Of a stretch of DNA of 53,605 nucleotides, positions 26,446 to 33,329 are shown one piece after another. Numbering within the stretch: the first letter of the stretch is position 1; the number at the start of each line of letters is the position of its first letter. The translations under genes and the position numbers were made by a program. This DNA is from Bacteroidales bacterium UBA1680 (lineage in GTDB: Bacteria > Bacteroidota > Bacteroidia > Bacteroidales > UBA932). The stretch covers positions 35,512-89,116 of the forward strand of contig DCKG01000036.1 of NCBI GenBank assembly GCA_002320605.1. The letters run 5' to 3'. The notes beneath the pieces were generated by a model, which saw nothing but the letters and a program-made list of their open reading frames with translations, did not search any database and was not told the DNA's origin.

Positions 26446-27033
26446 TTACAGCATCTTGAGAGCCGATTTGATCACATCTTCCACCTTAGCTTTCGGATCC
26501 GCTTTTAGTATCGATTGAACGGCTTTATTGACGTTCTGCTTAGAAAAACCTAGCATGATGAGGGCGCGGCAAGCTTCTTCAACTATTTCGTTGTGGCCGA
26601 CGGCAAATATTTCCGTAGAATCAGCCCCCTCGCCTTTCACGATTTTATCTTTGAGTTCAATGATTACCTTTTGAGCGCTCTTTAGGCCAATGCCCTTCAC
26701 GCTCTTGATTTTAGCTACGTCATTGGAAAGAATAGCCTGGCGAATTTCTTCAGCTGAAAGCGAAGAAAGCATCATCCTGGCAGAGCCAACGCCGACTCCT
26801 GAGACTCCAATTAATAGTTCGAATAACTCTCGTTCGTCCTTTGTGGCAAATCCGTAAAATTCCTCATCGTCCTGTCTTATGTGGTGATGAATATAGGCGA
26901 TGCCATCTGCTTTTCCTTCCAATGCCTGGTAGGTTTGGAGAGAAATCAGCATGCTGTATCCGATGCCGTTGTTATCGATGACAACCGACATCGGAGAGAG
27001 CTCAACTATTTTGCCTTTGACGTAATCTATCAT
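26446..27033 (-). CDS. ruvA: Holliday junction DNA-binding protein RuvA
   Basis: Tetrameric junction-binding partner of RuvB. About 195 residues, the family length. The N-terminal OB fold starts MIDYVKGKIVELS; helix-hairpin-helix motifs appear as LIGVSGVGVGSARMML near residue 80 and IKSVKGIGLKSAQKVIIELKD near residue 115; the C-terminal domain III that contacts RuvB is around 150-195. The frame includes an ATG two codons upstream (27039), but RuvA proteins normally begin with MI, and the chosen ATG is in a GAATATG context. It is divergent from sufS, with a putative -7 element at 27056-27063. Confidence 0.94.
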   Translation of the reverse strand: MIDYVKGKIVELSPMSVVIDNNGIGYSMLISLQTYQALEGKADGIAYIHHHIRQDDEEFYGFATKDERELFELLIGVSGVGVGSARMMLSSLSAEEIRQAILSNDVAKIKSVKGIGLKSAQKVIIELKDKIVKGEGADSTEIFAVGHNEIVEEACRALIMLGFSKQNVNKAVQSILKADPKAKVEDVIKSALKML

Positions 27034-27055
27034 ATTCATAAAATATTAGCCCATA

Positions 27056-27063
27056 CAAAAATA
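27056..27063 (-). promoter_or_regulatory. Putative -7 element for ruvA
   Basis: Minus-strand TATTTTTG matches TAnnTTTG about 22 nt upstream of the ruvA start, in the ruvA/sufS divergent region. Confidence 0.45.
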
Positions 27064-27086
27064 GTCTATTTAAGTGAAATCAGGAA

Positions 27087-27103
27087 TAACTTTGCTAAAT
27101 TTG
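27087..27103 (+). promoter_or_regulatory. Putative -7 element(s) for sufS
   Basis: Two exact TAnnTTTG matches, TAACTTTG (27087-27094) and TAAATTTG (27096-27103), lie before the sufS ATG at 27125. They overlap the frame that would extend sufS upstream to 27074, supporting the downstream start. Confidence 0.45.
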
Positions 27104-27124
27104 AAATTTGAAATTTTATTGAAG

Positions 27125-28348
27125 ATGAATGTTGAAGATATAAGAGCGCTGTTCCCAGCATTGAGCCAGAAGGTCTATGGCAAGCCTTTGGTGTATTTCG
27201 ACAATGCTGCCACGGCTCAGAGGCCTCAATCCGTGATAGATGCTTGGGTACGGTTAGCAAAAGGGCCGAATGCGAATATTCATAGAGCAGTCCATCATCT
27301 TGCGGTTGAAGCTACCGAAGAATATGAGAGCACGCGCGACGAGGTGCAGAAATTCATCAATGCAGGCAGTAGAGAAGAGGTTATATTCACTTCTGGCACA
27401 ACTGCTTCCATCAATTTAGCAGCCTTCTCTTTCGGCGAGGCATATATTCATGAAGGAGATGAAATAATTGTGTCGGAGTCGGAGCATCACTCGAACATAG
27501 TGCCTTGGCAGATGCTTTGCCAGCGAAAAAAGGCCGTGCTGAAAGCCATACCTGTCGATGAGGACGGGAACCTGAAATTGGATGAGTTTAGGAATATGTT
27601 TACGGCTCGTACGAAGCTGGTTGCCGTAACTCAGATTTCCAACGTTTTGGGTCTCATCAACCCAATTAAAGAGATTGCAAATATTTGTCATTCAAATAAT
27701 TGCCCAATTCTTGTCGATGGCGCGCAAGGAATCGTGCATGAAGGAATAGATGTTCAGGACATCGATTGCGATTTCTATGCGTTCTCTGGTCATAAGATTT
27801 ATGCTGCTAGCGGCACGGGGGTGCTTTATGGCAAGAAGCGTTGGCTGGAGGAAATGGTTCCGTGGCAGGGTGGCGGCGAAATGATTGATCATGTTAGATT
27901 TTCCGGCACCACATATGCTCCGCTGCCTGAAAAATTCGAGGCAGGCACGCAAAACATAAATGCCACGCCAACATTGAAACCTGCCATTGAGATGGCTAGA
28001 ATGATGAAGGATAAGGATGTGCAAGCGTACCAAAATTCAGTGCGGGATTATCTGCTTCATGAGCTGACTGCTGATAGGCGTATTAGGCTGTTCGGCGTTC
28101 CACATGGAACAAACGAGAAAATCTCGCTCTTCTCTTTTGCAGTGCAAGGCACTCATCATGAGGATCTTGCACTTATCCTTGACAAAATGGGCATAGCTAC
28201 GAGATCTGGCCAGATGTGTGCGGAACCGATAATGGACAAGTACGGGGTTACTGGCATGCTGAGAATATCCCTCGCTCCGTATAACACCATGGAAGAAGCA
28301 GAATATTTCATAAAATCGCTTGATAAGGCAATTTCGATGTTAGCATAA
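27125..28348 (+). CDS. sufS: Cysteine desulfurase SufS
   Basis: PLP enzyme that takes sulfur from cysteine and passes it to SufE for Fe-S cluster assembly. From ATG 27125 it encodes 407 residues, the normal type II desulfurase size. Features: FDNAATAQRP near residue 24, HRAVHHLAVEATEEYE, TSGTTASINL, SESEHHSNIVPWQ, the PLP-lysine motif SGHKIYAASGTG near residue 225, and the persulfide cysteine in RSGQMCAEPIM near residue 363. It is followed 9 nt later by sufE. sufB, sufC and sufD are not in the window, so the SUF pathway is split between loci. Confidence 0.95.
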   Translation: MNVEDIRALFPALSQKVYGKPLVYFDNAATAQRPQSVIDAWVRLAKGPNANIHRAVHHLAVEATEEYESTRDEVQKFINAGSREEVIFTSGTTASINLAAFSFGEAYIHEGDEIIVSESEHHSNIVPWQMLCQRKKAVLKAIPVDEDGNLKLDEFRNMFTARTKLVAVTQISNVLGLINPIKEIANICHSNNCPILVDGAQGIVHEGIDVQDIDCDFYAFSGHKIYAASGTGVLYGKKRWLEEMVPWQGGGEMIDHVRFSGTTYAPLPEKFEAGTQNINATPTLKPAIEMARMMKDKDVQAYQNSVRDYLLHELTADRRIRLFGVPHGTNEKISLFSFAVQGTHHEDLALILDKMGIATRSGQMCAEPIMDKYGVTGMLRISLAPYNTMEEAEYFIKSLDKAISMLA

Positions 28349-28353
28349 GGAGG
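28347..28353 (+). promoter_or_regulatory. Shine-Dalgarno site of sufE
   Basis: AAGGAGG lies 4 nt before the sufE ATG and overlaps the sufS stop codon, suggesting coupled translation. Confidence 0.55.
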
Positions 28354-28357
28354 AAAT

Positions 28358-28774
28358 ATGAAAACGCTTGAAGAGGCAAAGCAAGCTGTAATCGATGATT
28401 TCTCGATGTACGATGAGTGGCTGGATAAATATGAATATCTCATCGAGCTGGGGAAGAATCTGGGGCCTTTCCCCGAGGCTTCGAAAACGGAGGATAATAT
28501 TATAAAAGGTTGTCAATCAAGAGTTTGGCTGGATTACAAGGTCAAAGATGGGAGAATATATTTCTCCGCTGACAGCGATGCCATCATCACGAAGGGTATC
28601 ATTTCGTTGCTGATCAGCGTCTATTCCGGCAGGACTCCGCAAGAAATCACGCATGACGATTTCGGCTTCATAAACGAGATTGGGCTGAAAGAAAACCTCT
28701 CCCCTACTCGTGCCAATGGGCTCGTTTCAATGATAGATACTATTAAGGCGGTGGCGTTGGAGAATTGCAAATAA
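28358..28774 (+). CDS. sufE: Cysteine desulfuration protein SufE
   Basis: Sulfur acceptor that stimulates SufS and carries persulfide to the SUF scaffold. The 138 residues match the family: YDEWLDKYEYLIELGKNL near residue 18, the active cysteine in IKGCQSRVWL near residue 51, and SVYSGRTPQEI later. It is directly behind sufS with a Shine-Dalgarno site. A dispersed repeat follows at 28781 before the SufT-type gene. Confidence 0.95.
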   Translation: MKTLEEAKQAVIDDFSMYDEWLDKYEYLIELGKNLGPFPEASKTEDNIIKGCQSRVWLDYKVKDGRIYFSADSDAIITKGIISLLISVYSGRTPQEITHDDFGFINEIGLKENLSPTRANGLVSMIDTIKAVALENCK

Positions 28775-28780
28775 GAGATA

Positions 28781-28825
28781 GAGTCTGAGTCAAGTTAGGA
28801 TGACGGGATGGGACGTTCAGGATCT
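28781..28825. repeat. Dispersed palindromic repeat, copy 3
   Basis: GAGTCTGAGTCAAGTTAGGA, then TGACGGGATGGGACGTTCAGGATCT (written here in two parts: TGACGGGATGGGACG, TTCAGGATCT), parallels the 40-bp unit at 30531-30610. It sits in the gap between sufE and the SufT-type gene; translation of that gene's frame back to 28808 would run through the repeat. Confidence 0.6.
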
Positions 28826-28840
28826 AAAAATCAAAAAAAT

Positions 28841-29227
28841 ATGACAGAAGAAAATAATAATAGAGAAGTACTTACAGCGGAGGACGTGAAAGAGCTGGCT
28901 CCGTTGTACGACAACGTGATCCTGGCCTTGAAACAGGTTTATGACCCGGAAATCCCAGTGAATATTTACGACCTAGGGCTGATATATGAGCTGAATATCA
29001 ACAAGGAACACGATGTCTTCATTAAAATGACATTCACAGCGCCGACTTGTCCGATGGCTGACGATGTGCTGGCCATGGTGAAATCCGGTGTCGAAGACGT
29101 TCCTGGCGTGAAAAGCGTAGAAGTTGAGCTCACTTTCGAACCGGTGTGGGACAAGAGCATGCTTTCCGATGAGGCTAAAGTTGAGCTAGGCCTGGAAGAC
29201 GACTTCGAGCATCCGGTGAGGGACTGA
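28841..29227 (+). CDS. sufT: MIP18/DUF59-family Fe-S assembly protein (SufT-like)
   Basis: Small cytoplasmic protein of the MIP18/PaaD family that aids maturation of Fe-S proteins. From ATG 28841 (MTEENNN) it is 128 residues. Signatures: VILALKQVYDPEIPVNIYDLGLIYEL near residue 25 (shown in part: DPEIPVNIYDLGLIY) and TFTAPTCPMADDV with the conserved cysteine near residue 62. The ORF could extend to 28808, but that part is dispersed-repeat sequence. Its position behind sufS-sufE supports a Fe-S role; the symbol is by family, not by proof of function. Confidence 0.88.
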   Translation: MTEENNNREVLTAEDVKELAPLYDNVILALKQVYDPEIPVNIYDLGLIYELNINKEHDVFIKMTFTAPTCPMADDVLAMVKSGVEDVPGVKSVEVELTFEPVWDKSMLSDEAKVELGLEDDFEHPVRD

Positions 29228-29303
29228 TTCACAGACGTATCTTTTCTAGCGGAATACCAATCAATTGTCCGGCAAAATACTGAATATTGAAACATATTAG
29301 CCT

Positions 29304-29853
29304 ATGTCACACGGAATTAGTAAAATAAATGCCAAGGATTTCGTAAAGAAGTGGAAAGGCAAGGGAAACGAGAACCAGGATTGCCAGAAGTTCTGGATTG
29401 AACTTCTGGAATGGGTTTTCAATGTGCCCAGCAAAGACACTCACGATTTCATTACATTTGAAAAACCTGTCGTTGTCAATGGAATCACGAATTTTATCGA
29501 TGTCTATCTTCCGTCCACATGGCATGGATGAGGGTCACGGGTGGCAGGCTAAAAGCGATTACAGATATTCAAAAGACATCGTCTACAACAATTTCCCTTG
29601 GCTGGAACTTGCAGACGGGCAGAAATCCCGCATTGAGAAGGCTGCGCAGGCTGTTCTTGACGCTAGGGCTCTCTACCCGGACAGCTCACTGGCCGACCTC
29701 TACGACGAGACTACCATGCCTCCAGAACTACGCAAAGCCCATAAAGACAACGACTCAGCCGTCCTCGCTGCATACGGCCTCCCAGAAGATACCCCAGAGT
29801 CCAGCATCGTCACTCATCTATTTACCCATTACGCACGATTAATCAATCGATAG
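29304..29853 (+). pseudogene. Remnant of a type IIL restriction-modification enzyme (MmeI/YeeA-like)
   Basis: Two reading frames carry the opposite ends of one large protein. 29304-29531 encodes an N-terminal segment (INAKDFVKKWKGKGNENQD, CQKFWIELL, ITFEKPVV, FIDVYLPST) like the start of MmeI-type fused endonuclease-methyltransferases. From about 29520, in a different frame, comes a C-terminal segment (KSDYRYSKDIVYNNFPW, QAVLDARALYPDSSLADLYD, TMPPELRKAH) like the end of the same family. The nuclease completion, SAM-binding and target-recognition parts, normally several hundred residues, are missing. The simplest reading is one internal deletion with a frameshift near 29515-29535. It cannot encode an active enzyme. 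Confidence 0.8.
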
Positions 29854-30380
29854 ATCGACTCACCTTATCATTCAAAGCTCTCCCTTGGCATCCCGAGTTT
29901 TACTCTGTTATCATTAGCTTTCTCACAGTCATTCCGTGCTGTCCCCTATCATCCTACTCTCCCGCTCGCTATCCTGCTGACATAAACCCACGGAAAAACC
30001 ATTTCATTGCGCTCGCCCTATATGTGTAGTACAGACAATCACGCCTTCATTTCACTCTGAGGTACATTAGCTGTACTATATCTCCGAGTAGCACAGCCGC
30101 AGATTCTCAGTACTTCATCTCCAGAGATTGCTGGGTTCAAGTCCAAAACCCTGTGTTAAAGAATGTCATTCTGCGACTCCTGTATTTTCCTGGAGGTAAT
30201 GCGATGCGCAAGCGATTATGTTGGGGTGTACCTGACCGATAGGGTAGACAAGAAGCGTTTCTCATGTGCTTGATAATCAATATATTCGTTAGCATCAATT
30301 GCTCACACGGCCTGATTTTTAATATGGGTGAGCAACGCCCTGTTGATAATCAATTATTTACGAAGATGTTTTGCTCACCC
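29854..30380. other. Gene-free decayed region
   Basis: No supported gene. The stretch contains a pair of 36-37 nt similar repeats at 30270-30306 and 30343-30378 and an inverted GGGTGAGCAA/TTGCTCACCC pair (30326-30335, 30371-30380). The small plus-strand ORF at 30264-30488 is antisense to the HIRAN remnant and has no recognisable family. The region looks like scar tissue of a former defence or mobile locus. Confidence 0.5.
30270..30378. repeat. Pair of 36-37 nt imperfect direct repeats
   Basis: Copy A 30270-30306 and copy B 30343-30378 share TTGATAATCAAT at one end and TTGCTCAC at the other, with a diverged centre. They are separated by 36 nt. See findings; not a CRISPR array. Confidence 0.5.
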
Positions 30381-30485
30381 CTAGGAGATTTCATGGTTGT
30401 CGCTGCGAGGAATGTATCCCAGCTTGAAATCACCACAATGAATGGCCACGGCGTAAGCATCGAACTTGTTCATTTTGAACAACCA
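30381..30485 (-). pseudogene. HIRAN-domain remnant
   Basis: The minus strand encodes 34 codons reading NKFDAYAVAIHCGDFKLGYI followed by PRSDNHEIS and a stop. This matches the core of HIRAN domains (N-x-x-D-x-x-A-V-x-V then LGYIPR). The usual N-terminal part is missing, replaced by palindromic repeats beyond 30485, and no start codon or C-terminal strand follows in frame. HIRAN domains bind DNA ends and occur alone or fused to helicases and nucleases in bacteria. Next to the restriction-modification remnant it suggests a decayed defence or repair locus. Confidence 0.6.
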
Positions 30486-30491
30486 TAGTTC

Positions 30492-30512
30492 ATTCCGGAC
30501 ACGATCCGGAAT
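30492..30512. repeat. Palindromic repeat ATTCCGGA...TCCGGAAT
   Basis: ATTCCGGA (30492-30499) and TCCGGAAT (30505-30512) form a perfect 8-bp hairpin with a CACGA loop. It is the GC-rich version of the dispersed repeat family. Confidence 0.6.
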
Positions 30513-30530
30513 CTAGGTACACGAAGAACA

Positions 30531-30632
30531 GATCCTGAATCAAGTTCAGGATGACGAGGTGGGTCGTTCAGGATCTGAAACAAGTTCAGGATGACGTGGT
30601 GGGTCATGCAGGATGACGTGGTGAATCGTGCA
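30531..30632. repeat. Tandem 40-bp palindromic repeat units
   Basis: Two 40-bp units (30531-30570, 30571-30610) and a truncated third (30611-30632). Each full unit contains a TGAA-x-CAAG-TTCAGGATGACG core followed by a GGTGGGTC(G/A)T(T/G)CA tail. The first unit has a perfect TCCTGAA/TTCAGGA hairpin. Copies occur at 2315, 26401, 28781 and 47265. Confidence 0.7.
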
Positions 30633-30667
30633 GGGTGATGTGTAGGGAGTCGTGTTCATTATTTCCT

Positions 30668-30733
30668 ACGTCATCTGGGCTTGACCGGAATCTAGGCTTG
30701 CTTCTCCCACGTCATCCGGGCTTGTCCCGGAAT
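30668..30733. repeat. Two copies of a CCGGGCTTGTCCCGGAAT-type repeat
   Basis: 30668-30691 and 30709-30733 share ACGTCATC-(T/C)-GGGCTTG-(A/T)C-(C)CCGGAAT. The second has a CCGGG/CCCGG stem. They close the repeat cluster before the esterase gene. Confidence 0.6.
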
Positions 30734-30747
30734 TCATCTACTTCAGA

Positions 30748-30765
30748 TTGGCCTGCGTAGGCCAA
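30748..30765 (-). terminator. Possible hairpin terminator after the esterase gene
   Basis: TTGGCCT and AGGCCAA form a perfect 7-bp stem with a GCGT loop, 15 nt after the esterase stop. There is no T-run on the minus strand, so it is weak as an intrinsic terminator. Confidence 0.35.
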
Positions 30766-30779
30766 ACCATCTTGCTGGC

Positions 30780-31553
30780 CTAGCGGTGCTGCTTGAATAA
30801 CCAGGTCATGAAGTCGGGTTCGTTGAAGGCGGGGGTCCAGGAGCCGTGGCCGCAGGCGATATATTCCTTATACTCTACCTTGGCGCCTAGACTCTTTAGC
30901 TTGAGGTAGGCGCTTCTGGAGCAATTCACTGGCACAGTCGCATCGGCGTCGCCGTGATAGATTCTTATATTGAAAGATGGCTTATGGGTGAAGCGATCAA
31001 CGTTTATTGCGCCGCAGATAGGAATAGCTGCAGCGAAGAAATCAGGGTAGCGGGCGATCAGGTTGTATGTCGCCATTCCGCCCATCGAAAGCCCCATGAC
31101 GTATATTCGTTTAACGTCTACTTGTCCGGAGCTGATATATTTCAGCACAAGTTCCATGACTGCCTTCATCAGGGGCGTTTCAGAAGGGTTAGCCGGCATG
31201 TTTTCGTGTTCGAAGTCGGGGCGGCTAGAATATGCCCAATAGCCGTCTTCAGGGCACTGCGGGAATAGCACGAAAGCTGGATGTTCTTCGCGGTTCACTG
31301 GGTTCAGGAACATCTGGCTGCCGTGAGTCAGCTGCTTTTCATTATCCGAGCCCCTTTCGCCCGCCCCATGCAGGAACAGCACCAAAGGATATTTCTTGCC
31401 TTGCTTCATTTCTTTCGGAGCGAGGAAGCGGTAAGGTAAGGTTGTGCCATTGGAGGCCTTGAAAACATCTTTTCCATAAATCCCCTGAGCTAATGAAGAG
31501 GCAGCTGCCAATAATGATAGAGCCAACGCTAAAAAAAACTTTTTCATATTCAT
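30780..31553 (-). CDS. Secreted alpha/beta-hydrolase (carboxylesterase/prolyl-oligopeptidase-like)
   Basis: Exported serine hydrolase of 257 residues with a signal peptide (MKKFFLALALSLLAAASSLAQ, cleavage after SLAQ). The alpha/beta-hydrolase features are clear: oxyanion region FLHGAGERGSDN near residue 65, nucleophile elbow GLSMGG near residue 155, acid YHGDADATVP near residue 205 and the histidine in ACGHGSW near residue 235. The family acts on feruloyl, acetyl-sugar or small ester bonds; the exact substrate is not readable. A second ATG two codons in (31547), in a GAATATG context, may be the true start. A 7-bp hairpin at 30748-30765 lies just downstream. Confidence 0.85.
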   Translation of the reverse strand: MNMKKFFLALALSLLAAASSLAQGIYGKDVFKASNGTTLPYRFLAPKEMKQGKKYPLVLFLHGAGERGSDNEKQLTHGSQMFLNPVNREEHPAFVLFPQCPEDGYWAYSSRPDFEHENMPANPSETPLMKAVMELVLKYISSGQVDVKRIYVMGLSMGGMATYNLIARYPDFFAAAIPICGAINVDRFTHKPSFNIRIYHGDADATVPVNCSRSAYLKLKSLGAKVEYKEYIACGHGSWTPAFNEPDFMTWLFKQHR

Positions 31554-31583
31554 GGAATATTCTAAATTATCAATATTTAAGTG

Positions 31584-31606
31584 TCCTATCTGCCGCCTCC
31601 GCTGAA
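31584..31606 (-). repeat. Duplicate of the DUF2207 gene 3' end
   Basis: The minus strand encodes DNFSGGGR and a stop, closely matching the FGGGGR end of the neighbouring DUF2207 gene about 58 nt away. It is out of any complete gene and looks like the leftover tail of a tandem copy. Confidence 0.45.
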
Positions 31607-31643
31607 ATTGTCTGGTCTCAAGGGATAGAGCCCTTTAGAACCT

Positions 31644-33329
31644 TTATCTGCCACCTCCGCCGAAGCCACCGCCGGAGAAACCGCCGCCACCGCCAAAAGA
31701 CGCGCCTCCGCCGAAACCGTCGCTAGAGTCGGATAACGAGGATTCGACTGAGTTGAGGAAAGCGGACTCGTACATATTCGTGGAATAGAGATGCGTCATG
31801 AATATGACATCGGAAAGGTCGAAGTCCTCACCTTCCACGGACAACCCTGCCAACTTCTCGTAATCAGGGCAGATATGCTTGATTTCCTTGTAGACCCTGT
31901 CGGCAATGCCGAACAGAGTGGCAAAGATGAGATAATTGTTCCATAGCTGGACTTCGGCCACTCCCCTCTCGTCGATCAGAGTGAACTCCTGGAGGTAATT
32001 CTTAAGTCCGAACACTTCCCTGACTTCCTTTGCCTTCAGAGACCACAGGCTCAGCTTGTCGTCGGCATCGTCCACCCAATCCGCCAGCAGCTTGCTGTTC
32101 GATTCTTGGGCGCTCCAGCGTTTCAGCTCGTTCTTCTCCATGATTCCGTTCTCCCCTGCCGCCTCTTTCAGTATCTCGTAGAGAGACTTTTCGCACCTGA
32201 GGTCTTTTTCGTCGCAACTGAAAACCACTTCACCGGCATCTGAGCCAGCGGACGAGTCGACATAATCATTTATTTGCAGGACTTTATTTCCCTTCCTGTC
32301 CAAAGTTACGCTGAAAACCTTTTTGTAGAAAAGCCGCATCACATAGGCAGCGATCAGGTTTTTTTTGGCTTGTCTGTCTGGCTTGAAAGTTTTGTAGACG
32401 TTGAATGCTTTGCGCAGGCTGCCTTCGGCAGGCACGGAACGAAACCAAGTAACGTCCTTGACATTCTTGCACCCGAGCAGTTCCTTTCGGCGCTTGCGCC
32501 TGTTGATCGCATCAGCAATGAAAGCATAGATTACAGCCAGTATTCCAAGTCCTATTACCAAATAGAAAATGAGACTCCAGAAGTCTATGCCACTCTTCTG
32601 CTTGTAGCTGCTACCCTTGAAGGCCTTCGCTCGCAAGTCATCGAAAGTCCCCTTTCCCTCTACGGCAGGCGAGAATATGCCTTTGGAGAAGCCAGCCAGG
32701 ACTATGAGTCCGCTTTTCTCGGAGAAAGGCTCGTTGCTGCGGGCTACGATGCTTCCGTCCTCGAAGTTGATTTCGCCGTTGAAACCAAATGCCCAGATTC
32801 GCGAATTGTCGCTGCTGAATGTGGTGTCTTCCTTGAATATTCTGACTTCGGCGTACTGCGGAGCCGGATTTTGCCCACGTGAAAGGAACATGAAGTTGAA
32901 GCCGTCCATGTCTTCATGGCTCTGAACGAGACCACCCAAGGAATAGTTTATAGTGAATTCGTGGGAGCCGTAACTCCCTACCCCCCAGCAGAGCTCACAA
33001 CCATTCTCCTTCCTTACGACTCCGCAGCGCCCAGCCTTTTCTTCAAGACTTCGGTCTATGTCCCATTCGTCCACTTCGGACACGAACTGATGCCCTTCTT
33101 CGTCTATGACTTGCAATCCCCCGACAGTCATGTCTCCGAGATTGCCAATCACTTTGTACCATTCGGTGATCTGGCCTGTGACGTAAATCTGCCAGCGTTC
33201 CGTGACCAAGGCAGAGCCGTCGTCATGCAGGCTTACCCTGATGATTACTGAGTCTACCTCGCTGGCAAGAGCCGTCGCAGTGAGGCAGAGAGCCGCAAGC
33301 AACGAGAATATATTCCTGAAAAATGTCAT
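31644..33329 (-). CDS. DUF2207-domain membrane protein
   Basis: The 561-residue protein has a signal peptide (to about residue 23), an extracytoplasmic beta-rich DUF2207 domain (about 25-240, with LHDDGSALVTERWQIYVTG and VGSYGSHEFTINYSLGG), a transmembrane helix around 248-270 (FWSLIFYLVIGLGILAVIYAF, shown in part: FYLVIGLGILAVIYAF) and a cytoplasmic basic stretch (NRRKRRKEL). A further soluble region follows, ending in a glycine-rich tail (FGGGASFGGGGGFSGGGFGG). It directly abuts lemA (0 nt between stop and start), a common pairing, but the function is unknown. Confidence 0.85.
   Translation of the reverse strand: MTFFRNIFSLLAALCLTATALASEVDSVIIRVSLHDDGSALVTERWQIYVTGQITEWYKVIGNLGDMTVGGLQVIDEEGHQFVSEVDEWDIDRSLEEKAGRCGVVRKENGCELCWGVGSYGSHEFTINYSLGGLVQSHEDMDGFNFMFLSRGQNPAPQYAEVRIFKEDTTFSSDNSRIWAFGFNGEINFEDGSIVARSNEPFSEKSGLIVLAGFSKGIFSPAVEGKGTFDDLRAKAFKGSSYKQKSGIDFWSLIFYLVIGLGILAVIYAFIADAINRRKRRKELLGCKNVKDVTWFRSVPAEGSLRKAFNVYKTFKPDRQAKKNLIAAYVMRLFYKKVFSVTLDRKGNKVLQINDYVDSSAGSDAGEVVFSCDEKDLRCEKSLYEILKEAAGENGIMEKNELKRWSAQESNSKLLADWVDDADDKLSLWSLKAKEVREVFGLKNYLQEFTLIDERGVAEVQLWNNYLIFATLFGIADRVYKEIKHICPDYEKLAGLSVEGEDFDLSDVIFMTHLYSTNMYESAFLNSVESSLSDSSDGFGGGASFGGGGGFSGGGFGGGGR

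Noticed and set aside
30125..30160. T-loop-like GGGTTCAAGTCC suggesting a tRNA
   Set aside because: The flanking bases do not form a T-arm (GGG would face CCA), and no acceptor, D or anticodon arms are found at tRNA distances.
30270..30378. Possible minimal CRISPR (two 36-37 nt repeats with a 36-nt spacer)
   Set aside because: Only two copies, the central third of the repeat is diverged, the gap holds an inverted piece of the repeat itself, and no cas gene is in the window.
30264..30488. 74-codon plus-strand ORF in the decayed region
   Set aside because: Antisense to the HIRAN remnant, overlaps the 36-nt repeats, no known family and no promoter or ribosome site.
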